Part shown: positions 1 to 5,220 of the stretch, piece by piece | How positions within the stretch are numbered: the first letter of the stretch is position 1 | Layout: each line of letters starts with the position of its first letter | Made by a program: the position numbers and the translations under genes | The notes under the pieces: generated by a model | What the model saw: only the letters and a program-made list of their open reading frames with translations | What the model was told of the DNA's origin: nothing | Database searches by the model: none | Assembly (NCBI GenBank): GCA_019313025.1 | Contig: JAFDCA010000644.1 | Span: forward strand, 1 to 6,391 | Direction of reading: 5' to 3' | Length of the DNA: 6,391 nucleotides | DNA from: Deltaproteobacteria bacterium | Lineage (GTDB): Bacteria > Desulfobacterota > Desulfobacteria > Desulfobacterales > UBA11574

Positions 1-1
1 C

Positions 2-160
2 GAAGAAGCCAATGTCCTCTGTCAAAGAGTAGCCATTATTAATAAGGGCAAAATAGCAGCCATTGATTCACCTGAAAAATTGAGGAGGACTTTTGAGGAG
101 TCTCGCTCAGTCGTTATTTCTCTTGATAATTTCCTTGAATTCGAAAATCAGCAGGCTTGA
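2..160 (+). CDS. ABC transporter ATP-binding protein, C-terminal fragment (5' end outside window, 3' end apparently truncated)
   Basis: Frame 2 is open from the left edge to a TGA at 158-160 and encodes 52 residues. The opening EEANVLCQRVAIINKGKIAA matches the segment just after the H-loop of ABC-2-type exporter ATPases (GldA/Nod-factor/daunorubicin-type), where EEAExLCDRVAIINKGKI is typical. It is followed by the usual SPEKLRR and a beta-strand-like SRSVVISLDN. The Walker A, signature and Walker B motifs would lie left of the window. Proteins of this family usually continue for tens of residues after that strand. Here the frame ends nine codons later in FLEFENQQA, which does not look like the family. 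The real 3' end therefore seems lost at the junction with the antiporter fragment, which overlaps in another frame. Family call is firm; the substrate is unknown. Confidence 0.8.
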   Translation, partial: EEANVLCQRVAIINKGKIAAIDSPEKLRRTFEESRSVVISLDNFLEFENQQA

Positions 161-758
161 AGGCGCATTGCTTTTCGCCGGCATTATTGTATATACCTGC
201 TTTAACTATGTTATCGCCGTCAAAGAATCCCGTCTTAAAATTCATGATGAAAGTATTGCCTTCGCGCATGCCGTCAAAGATATCGAATACATAACTTCAA
301 GAACCGGACAGATCATGTGGATCACGGCTGGAATCATCGGCGTTGTTGTGGGCGCTGAAATTCTCATTGATGCTGCCGTTGCCATTATGCAGGTGTTTGG
401 CGTCAGTGAAAAATTTATCGGTCTGACCATCGTGGCACTGGGAACCTCCCTGCCTGAACTTGCCACTTCTGTTGTCGCCGCATTAAGAAAAGAGATGGAC
501 ATCAGTATCGGCAATCTAGTGGGAAGCAATGTCTTCAACATCCTGAGTGTGCTCGGTGCAGCATCTGTGGTAAAACCGATTTCAATTCCCGGCGGTTTTG
601 TTCAAAGCGGCCTGCTCATTGATTACGTTTTTATGATGTTTGTCAGTTTTCTACCATGGCTGATGATGAGAAAGACATGTGTGGTGACGCGCAGAGACGG
701 GATGATACTCCTTTCATGCTATGTGGGATATGTTCTATATTTAATCATCAAAACCTGA
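93..758 (+). pseudogene. CaCA-family Na+/Ca2+ (cation) antiporter, YrbG-like, C-terminal half only
   Basis: CaCA exchangers are inner-membrane antiporters of about 320 residues, built from two inverted five-helix repeats each carrying an alpha motif. Only the second repeat is present. The linker SKISRLEGALLF lies at residues 17-28. Membrane segments fall at about 23-43, 72-98, 107-132, 141-161, 170-192 and 202-219. The alpha-2 signature GTSLPELATS spans 117-126, with acidic Glu122 as the expected cation ligand, followed by GNLVGSNVFNIL. The first repeat is absent: an in-frame TGA sits at 81-83, and the DNA upstream encodes the ABC ATPase fragment in another frame. The first possible start is TTG at 93, preceded by AGGAGG (83-88) with a short 4-nt spacer. 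This lies inside the ABC coding sequence and may be accidental. Antiporter similarity begins only near residue 7. The most likely reading is a truncated, non-functional gene or an assembly join; a short expressed half-antiporter is less likely. Confidence 0.8.
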
Positions 759-799
759 CCCTGTTTTCAATATGCGATCTTGAATGAGGAAAGAATTTC

Positions 800-1291
800 T
801 CAGACATACTTGAACATGGCAAAGTATAGATCTTTCTGGGTCGGATTTCCGGTTTTCACAAATCCTTGACTTCTGTAGAAGGCTTCCGAGCGTGGGAATT
901 TGGGAACTTCAACTTCTATTTCATGAATACGCATGCGTCTGAACAAATTTTCGCATTCTTTATACAAAAGTGAACCGTAGCCCTTCCTGCAATGGTCCGT
1001 TTTAACCTGTAATGTTTTTATGACCAGCTTAACCCCTCTTCGAACGACAAGGGCGCAACCGATGAGGTCTTCCTCGTCATTTAAGAGCATGGCCAGGTAA
1101 CCTCTTTTCATCTCTTCCTGAATTCTTTTAGGTGTAGCAAAATCATTCAGTCTTTCAAGGTCTTCCGGACGGTACTCCCCCTGATTAACATCCTGAGTAT
1201 TTTGTCGGATGAGCGCTGCTATTTTTTCTGCTTCGGAATGGCTCAGCGGTTCTGTCGTTTCTTTTAAATTATCGATTACTCTAATTTTCAT
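800..1291 (-). CDS. GNAT-family N-acetyltransferase
   Basis: This is a 163-residue cytoplasmic protein of normal GNAT length, expected to transfer an acetyl group from acetyl-CoA to an amine. The acetyl-CoA pyrophosphate-binding motif A is seen as CRKGYGSLLYKE (residues 101-112; the RKGYG core fits Q/RxxGxG/A). It is preceded by the strand KLVIKTLQVK. The C-terminal motif B region AFYRSQGF (137-144) is also typical. Residues 1-60 form a poorly conserved helical start rich in Glu and Lys. The ATG at 1289-1291 is favoured because it opens a plausible first beta strand (MKIRVIDN); a weak GGTGAT lies about 10 nt upstream. The gene converges on the antiporter fragment with a 41-bp gap and no clear terminator. 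The acceptor substrate cannot be told from sequence or neighbours: small metabolites, amino acids, antibiotics and protein N-termini are all possible. Confidence 0.85.
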   Translation of the reverse strand: MKIRVIDNLKETTEPLSHSEAEKIAALIRQNTQDVNQGEYRPEDLERLNDFATPKRIQEEMKRGYLAMLLNDEEDLIGCALVVRRGVKLVIKTLQVKTDHCRKGYGSLLYKECENLFRRMRIHEIEVEVPKFPRSEAFYRSQGFVKTGNPTQKDLYFAMFKYV

Positions 1292-1645
1292 TTTTAAAAC
1301 ATCACCAGTTAGTCATTTTTTTGATGTTGTTTCAAAAACCTTTCACGGTCTGTAATAAGCTTTTTTTGAAAGTCACATTTCCACGCCACCTTCCCTTTGC
1401 ATGAACTCAAATATACCCGATGGTCCGATAGACAGAAAGTCCAAAACCAAATATCGAAAATCAATCAAATTGTCAATACCCCTCACCATGAATTATTATT
1501 GAAATTTCAAGACGTTTTGTTTTCAACGATTTTTGGCAAACGGGAGATTTATGCTTGCCGGTTTTCACCGAACAGTCTGAAGGCATATTCCCATAATAAA
1601 AATATATGAGGATTCGGGATGTTATTTTTTAAATAGTGCCGTGTT
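1292..1645. other. AT-rich intergenic region of about 350 bp without a convincing gene
   Basis: The stretch lies between the start of the acetyltransferase gene and the stop of the dikinase-like gene, so it must hold the acetyltransferase promoter. A 70-codon + strand frame (1397-1609) begins at TTG, has no ribosome binding site, resembles no family I know and is probably chance. A perfect 9-bp inverted repeat, TTTCAAAAA (1330-1338) and TTTTTGAAA (1363-1371), could be an operator or weak hairpin. TTGAAATTTCAA (1499-1510) is a 12-nt palindrome. No strong intrinsic terminator is visible after the dikinase-like gene; TATTTTTTAAATA (around 1624-1636) is AT-only and weak. Confidence 0.6.
1448..1476 (-). 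promoter_or_regulatory. Possible sigma-70-type promoter for the acetyltransferase gene
   Basis: Read on the - strand, a perfect -35 hexamer TTGACA (1471-1476) is followed after 17 nt by TATTTG (1448-1453). The second hexamer matches the -10 consensus only in its first three bases. It points towards the acetyltransferase and would give a leader of about 150 nt. The region is AT-rich, so a chance match is quite possible. Confidence 0.25.
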
Positions 1646-4240
1646 TTATTGTGAATCGAGGATGTTTTGGATATCTTTTTCGATTTTTAGCAGATAGTGG
1701 CTCATGGCGGCATCGTTATTCATGATCATATCGAGCTGCCGGGTATGAAGGGTCAGATAGCCCAATATTTGAAGGCGTTGTTCCATATAATCCATGTCAT
1801 GGAATTCCACGCGCGCAATAAGATTGTCTTCCCTGATATCTACCCTGAAACCCTTCTCTTGAAGTATCTCTCCGATAAAATGGACCCGTTTGAACCGCCG
1901 CTGATAGTCGGCCGCGCCCCCCTTGAACTGGAAACTGATGTAATTTTCCATGGAGCGCTCACTGACCAGAGCTTCCAGAATGGAAAAATGGTATCCCAAC
2001 CTGGAACTTAAGCTGCAATAGTTTTTGGAGATCATAAAGTAGTTTCGGGCGGCATAGGTTGAACGCAGACCAGGCGTTAAATTTCTATTTGCGGTTGACT
2101 GGAATATCACCGATACGAGACCCTTGCCGTCAATGGCAGGTGGACCGTCCCAGGGGATGGCACTAAATCCCTTCCAGAAAGCCAGCATGGGGATTGAGGC
2201 AATATTTTCCAGCTTAACATACTTCCCGTCCACTTCTTCCTTGAATCCATCGTCCAGATTCAAGATCCACCACTGCATCGGCACTTTATATACTAGTTGT
2301 TTGCTCGATTTTTCGGAAAAGTGGTGCTCTTTTCCGAAATTGAACATCTCGTGTACGGCTTTTTCATGGATAAACCGGGTAATGTCATGAAAGGTTTTGC
2401 AGTTGACCGGTCTAAAATCCGGAGAGTCCGGATCGAGGAGGTTTAAAGGAATGATAAGGCTGCTCACCTGTTTCAAGGTTTCATGAACCGGGCTGCCGTC
2501 CATCAGGTTTCCCTTTGTTTCGGATTTCACAAGCAAAGCCTCGATTTTTCCCTTATAGATGGCCAAAGCGTCGGCATCAACGGTGACCACCTCACCGTGA
2601 CACAATCGATTTACAACATCGGGCACCCCAAACAGCGCCGGGACGCCGAACTCCCTGGCCACGTTGGCAAGGTGTCCCGCAAAGCCCCCCTGTTCCGTTA
2701 CAACGGCAGCAGATCGGTTTAAAAGGGGGGCCCATAAGGGAAGTGCCTGCCGGGTAACCAGCACGGCACCTTGAGGAAATCGCAGCATATCTAATCCCTT
2801 GTCCACCAGGTAAACCTTCCCGCTGGCTGCGCCCGGACTTGCTGTGATTCCTCCTCTGGCAATAATGTCGTCATTTACTCCTGCGGGTTCAGGAAGATCC
2901 GTCTTCAGCTTTTCCATTTGCTTCAAAGGCCGGCATTGAAGGATATATATAGCGCCATCTTCATCAACAGCCCATTCAATATCCTGGGGCATTGCATAGT
3001 ATTTTTCAATCTTAGCCGTTAGTTCCGACAAGTCCAATGCAGTTTTATCATCAATAGAGGCCAGATCCTTTTTATCTCCGGTCAGCTCCATGCGGCAAAC
3101 CCCTTCTTCGGGCAGGCAGATAAATTTTAATTCTTTGACGTATATTTTTTTACGGATAATTTCTCTGGGAAGCTTTTTGGAAACAACAAAAAAATCGCAG
3201 GCACCCCTACCGTCAACAACCGACTTGGGCAACCCCCATACGGAATGGATGAAAATCGAATCATCGGCCATGTCAACAGGATTGCGAGTATAGATGACGC
3301 CACCTGCTACGGCATCTACCATGCGCATGCATCCCACACACATGGAAATATCTTCATCCTTAAATCCCTTGTTCAATCGGTAGGTAACGGCCTGAAGCGA
3401 GTATTTGCTGGCCAGAATCTCCTTATATGCATGGAAAATGCTATCATAGCTGACGTTTAGCTCACTCCGATACTGGCCCGCAAACGAACTCTCCTGGGTA
3501 TCTTCACCTATAGCGCTGCTCCTTAAAGCCAAGGTCACTTTATCTTTTGTATCCGATTCAAGCTTATGATAGGCCTTCCTGACGGCATCCACCAGATCAT
3601 CCGGTATCCTGGATTTGATAATAAGTTGCTGGATTTCGGAGCTCAGGGTAAAAAGTCTTTCCATATCATTCACATCAGCGGATTGAAAACGCCGGTCGAT
3701 TTCTGCTTGCAAGTCATTTTCTTTGATAAATCTTTCATAGGCGGCCGAAGTAATGACAAATCCCGTTGGAATCCTTATTTGAAGACTGTTTTTTATTTCC
3801 CCGAGATTGGCCATCTTGCTCCCTACGACATCGCTCATCTCCTTATTCACAGCCTCTATGGGAATAACCAGTCTTTCATCTTTCATCAATGTCTTTCGTG
3901 AAAGCAAACCATCGATCTTTCGCTGGATATCATTAAACCTGCCATTGAGTTCCCCGTATTTGTCCTGGGCAAGTTTCTCGATATTTTTTATCATATTAAA
4001 GACATTGACGGAAACCGCCGTGCAACTTGCCCGAATAAACGCCATGCCAAAAGGTTGTCTGCCTTGAAGCGCCCGTTCCATATCCGCCATAATCTCTAGT
4101 GCTTTGTTGTTGGCATTAAGCAAAAGCTTGAAACTGTGATACCGTTCCTTGAAGGCAATGCGGAGTTGTTCGACATCAGCAGCCGTAGGTTTTGGCTTTT
4201 TTTTAAAAAACTTTTTAAAATGGTCGAACAGTGCGGCCAT
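1646..4240 (-). CDS. PEP-synthase/PPDK-like phosphotransferase lacking the TIM-barrel domain
   Basis: The 864-residue protein is probably cytoplasmic. Domain order: (1) residues 1-120, helical, beginning with a basic-aromatic helix (FKKFFKKKPKP, 8-18); (2) about 125-440, a PPDK-type ATP-grasp nucleotide-binding domain with SKMANLG (141-147), LALRSSAIGED (237-247), SFAGQY, SGV-like AGGVIYTRNP (312-321), and PQDIEWA...ILQCRPL (418-439) bearing the expected metal ligands Glu422 and Gln435; (3) about 460-570, the swivelling phosphohistidine domain, ITASPGAASGKV then TEQGGFAGHLANVARE (515-530) with catalytic His523; (4) 585-864, unrecognised. The PEP/pyruvate TIM barrel of true PEP synthase or PPDK, with its CGxxP signature, is absent. 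The protein can thus be expected to pass phosphate from ATP to His523, but the final acceptor is unknown. Rifampin phosphotransferase is a known precedent for replacing the barrel. The ATG at 4240 is the only normal start after the upstream TGA near 4352; the Shine-Dalgarno is weak (AGAAG). The family is firm, PEP synthesis is unlikely, and the symbol ppsA should not be used. Confidence 0.85.
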   Translation of the reverse strand: MAALFDHFKKFFKKKPKPTAADVEQLRIAFKERYHSFKLLLNANNKALEIMADMERALQGRQPFGMAFIRASCTAVSVNVFNMIKNIEKLAQDKYGELNGRFNDIQRKIDGLLSRKTLMKDERLVIPIEAVNKEMSDVVGSKMANLGEIKNSLQIRIPTGFVITSAAYERFIKENDLQAEIDRRFQSADVNDMERLFTLSSEIQQLIIKSRIPDDLVDAVRKAYHKLESDTKDKVTLALRSSAIGEDTQESSFAGQYRSELNVSYDSIFHAYKEILASKYSLQAVTYRLNKGFKDEDISMCVGCMRMVDAVAGGVIYTRNPVDMADDSIFIHSVWGLPKSVVDGRGACDFFVVSKKLPREIIRKKIYVKELKFICLPEEGVCRMELTGDKKDLASIDDKTALDLSELTAKIEKYYAMPQDIEWAVDEDGAIYILQCRPLKQMEKLKTDLPEPAGVNDDIIARGGITASPGAASGKVYLVDKGLDMLRFPQGAVLVTRQALPLWAPLLNRSAAVVTEQGGFAGHLANVAREFGVPALFGVPDVVNRLCHGEVVTVDADALAIYKGKIEALLVKSETKGNLMDGSPVHETLKQVSSLIIPLNLLDPDSPDFRPVNCKTFHDITRFIHEKAVHEMFNFGKEHHFSEKSSKQLVYKVPMQWWILNLDDGFKEEVDGKYVKLENIASIPMLAFWKGFSAIPWDGPPAIDGKGLVSVIFQSTANRNLTPGLRSTYAARNYFMISKNYCSLSSRLGYHFSILEALVSERSMENYISFQFKGGAADYQRRFKRVHFIGEILQEKGFRVDIREDNLIARVEFHDMDYMEQRLQILGYLTLHTRQLDMIMNNDAAMSHYLLKIEKDIQNILDSQ

Positions 4241-4268
4241 AATATTAACTTCTGAGGTTTGAAACCGA

Positions 4269-4284
4269 ACGCTTTCAAAAGCGT
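4269..4284. repeat. 16-nt near-perfect palindrome upstream of the dikinase-like gene
   Basis: ACGCTTTCAAAAGCGT has seven complementary base pairs around a central CA and lies 29 bp before the start codon of the dikinase-like gene. It could be an operator for a dimeric regulator, or a small hairpin in the leader. It lies inside the repeat-rich segment, so it may simply be part of that structure. Confidence 0.4.
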
Positions 4285-4285
4285 C

Positions 4286-4355
4286 AGGTTTGAGGATCGC
4301 TTCGCTTAAGGTTTGAGGATTGAGATCGGAAGGCCCTGTCTTCCAACCTCAAACC
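4286..4355. repeat. Direct and inverted AGGTTTGAGG repeats in the leader of the dikinase-like gene
   Basis: AGGTTTGAGGAT occurs exactly at 4286-4297 and 4309-4320, a period of 23. The inverted copy CCTCAAACC lies at 4347-4355 and can pair with GGTTTGAGG (4310-4318). Inside that pair, GGAAG (4328-4332) and CTTCC (4340-4344) form a second short stem, so the segment 4310-4355 can fold as a two-step hairpin. A fourth partial copy, GAGGTTTGA, lies at 4254-4262. Read on the - strand the unit appears as CTCAATC/CTCAAAC/CTTAAGC, close to a 7-nt period. The function is unknown; it resembles the degenerate short intergenic repeats of some Desulfobacterota. Confidence 0.7.
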
Positions 4356-4370
4356 GCAAAGTGTCCACCA
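4356..4370 (-). promoter_or_regulatory. Possible sigma-54 (-24/-12) promoter for the dikinase-like gene
   Basis: The - strand reads TGGTGGACACTTTGC. TGG at -24 and TTGC at -12 have exactly the spacing of the consensus TGGCAC-N5-TTGCW, but the CAC after TGG is not conserved. A start near 4344 would give a leader of about 100 nt. Sigma-54 promoters are common in Desulfobacterota. No enhancer-binding-protein site was identified, so this is a candidate only. Confidence 0.3.
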
Positions 4371-4371
4371 C

Positions 4372-4399
4372 GTTTCGTATTTCGTGCTTCGTGTTTCGA
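4372..4399. repeat. Tandem degenerate 7-nt repeat, four units
   Basis: Four consecutive heptamers are GTTTCGT (4372-4378), ATTTCGT (4379-4385), GCTTCGT (4386-4392) and GTTTCGA (4393-4399), consensus NNTTCGT. On the other strand this is the ACGAAAC/ACGAAGC/ACGAAAT type of micro-repeat. It lies between the operon terminator and the putative sigma-54 site. Confidence 0.75.
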
Positions 4400-4417
4400 A
4401 TTTTTGACCCTAAGCAT

Positions 4418-4445
4418 TTTATAGACTACCTGAAAAAAAGGCCAA
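4418..4445 (-). promoter_or_regulatory. Alternative sigma-70-type promoter candidate for the dikinase-like gene
   Basis: On the - strand TTGGCC (4440-4445, four of six matches to TTGACA) is followed after 16 nt by TATAAA (4418-4423, five of six matches to TATAAT). The -35 element overlaps the stem of the terminator of the upstream operon, an arrangement that can be genuine or accidental. It would give a leader of about 170 nt containing all the repeats. Confidence 0.3.
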
Positions 4446-4480
4446 AAGCAAGGTAGGATACTGTTTGCTTTCAGCCTTTT
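4433..4480 (-). terminator. Rho-independent terminator of the permease operon
   Basis: In the - strand transcript AAAAGGC-TG-AAAGCAA (4480 down to 4465) pairs with TTGCTTT-TG-GCCTTTT (4451 down to 4436). This gives two 7-bp stems separated by a 2x2 internal loop, with a 13-nt apical loop. The stem runs straight into a tract of seven U (4439 down to 4433). It begins about 54 nt after the stop codon of the 228-residue membrane protein. It separates the two-gene permease unit from the dikinase-like gene. The opposite strand offers only a short T tract, so it acts mainly leftwards. Confidence 0.85.
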
Positions 4481-4533
4481 CAATGGACAATCGTCAACCC
4501 TCTTAACCCGGATATTTTATGAAAATTTTCAGG

Positions 4534-5220
4534 TTAATGTTCCAGCTTCATGCCCCATCCCTCAAACATAAACATAATTGCAAAACCAAACCAGAGGGTA
4601 TAGATGACATAAAATACCAGCGAAAAAAAGACAAAAAATCCACGATCGGATATCCTCTGCGGCTCGATCCGGTAATAGTTATAAGACGTCTCCACCGCTT
4701 TTGTTACAACCATGTCAACGGCACGGGCTGGTTTGAACTGTTTTTGGTTTGTTAAATCCTTGTTCAGGGCTTTGAGCGCCTGCCACCAGTTATACATGAC
4801 CTGCCTTTCGTTATAGCCGTATTTGGCAGCAACAGCTTGACCGTCATTGATATACATGCTGTCGGCATCGGCAAGACAGTTGAATAAGATTTTTGTCAGA
4901 TTTCCCTCAATCTTCAATCGGGTTCCGGACACATTGACCAGAGCGTCGCCTTTCATTAACAAAGCGGCTGTTTGCCGGGCCTGTGCATCGTCCGCCATGG
5001 CAATGGTTGCACTGACAGATGTGCCGGCAAACGTCTCTATTTCTTTTTTTACCTTTGGAATGTAATAGGCCGACCCCTTTGAGATGGAGTTATAAAGATC
5101 ATCCAAATATTCCAGGCCGTTCCGGCCCTTGAAGACCGGCAAGAATATTATTGCCAAGACGACCATAAATCCCATTAACAAGGCCAAGCCGCCGAAAAAT
5201 TCTTTCTTATCTGCAATCAT
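4534..5220 (-). CDS. Membrane protein of unknown function with two terminal membrane segments and a large extracytoplasmic domain
   Basis: I do not recognise this 228-residue family. A short charged N-terminus (MIADKKEF) precedes a membrane segment at about residues 9-30. A mixed hydrophilic domain follows (31-192), containing a run of small residues (SVSATIAMADDAQARQ, 68-83) and an aromatic helix (MYNWWQALKALNK, 142-154). A long hydrophobic, Phe-rich segment lies at about 194-220, and the C-terminus GWGMKLEH is short. Positive charges before the first segment suggest N-in orientation, with the central domain of about 160 residues outside the cytoplasm and a C-in tail. The ATG overlaps the stop of the permease gene as ATGA (5217-5220). 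A GGGAGA ribosome site (5228-5233) lies inside the permease gene, so the two are translationally coupled. This points to a partner or subunit of the permease, perhaps sensing or binding its substrate outside. Only one cysteine is present and no cofactor motif was found. Confidence 0.8.
   Translation of the reverse strand: MIADKKEFFGGLALLMGFMVVLAIIFLPVFKGRNGLEYLDDLYNSISKGSAYYIPKVKKEIETFAGTSVSATIAMADDAQARQTAALLMKGDALVNVSGTRLKIEGNLTKILFNCLADADSMYINDGQAVAAKYGYNERQVMYNWWQALKALNKDLTNQKQFKPARAVDMVVTKAVETSYNYYRIEPQRISDRGFFVFFSLVFYVIYTLWFGFAIMFMFEGWGMKLEH

Noticed and set aside
1397..1609. 70-codon + strand frame in the intergenic region
   Set aside because: It starts at TTG without a ribosome site, shows no family resemblance and lies in AT-rich DNA; most likely chance.
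1697..4067. Several + strand frames of 67-111 codons opposite the dikinase-like gene
   Set aside because: They are antisense shadows of a well-supported coding sequence with clear conserved motifs.
1646..4240. Annotation as PEP synthase (ppsA) or pyruvate phosphate dikinase (ppdK)
   Set aside because: The PEP/pyruvate-binding TIM barrel and its CGxxP signature are missing, so the product cannot be assumed to make PEP.
4096..4278. 60-codon - strand frame overlapping the start of the dikinase-like gene
   Set aside because: It overlaps the dikinase N-terminus in another frame and has no recognisable content.
4250..4400. CRISPR array
   Set aside because: The repeated units are 7-12 nt with no regular spacers and no cas genes are nearby.
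4520..4531. TGAAAATTTTCA palindrome just after the stop of the 228-residue protein
   Set aside because: It is an AT-rich 12-mer with no loop room and no T tract; the real terminator lies 40 nt further on.
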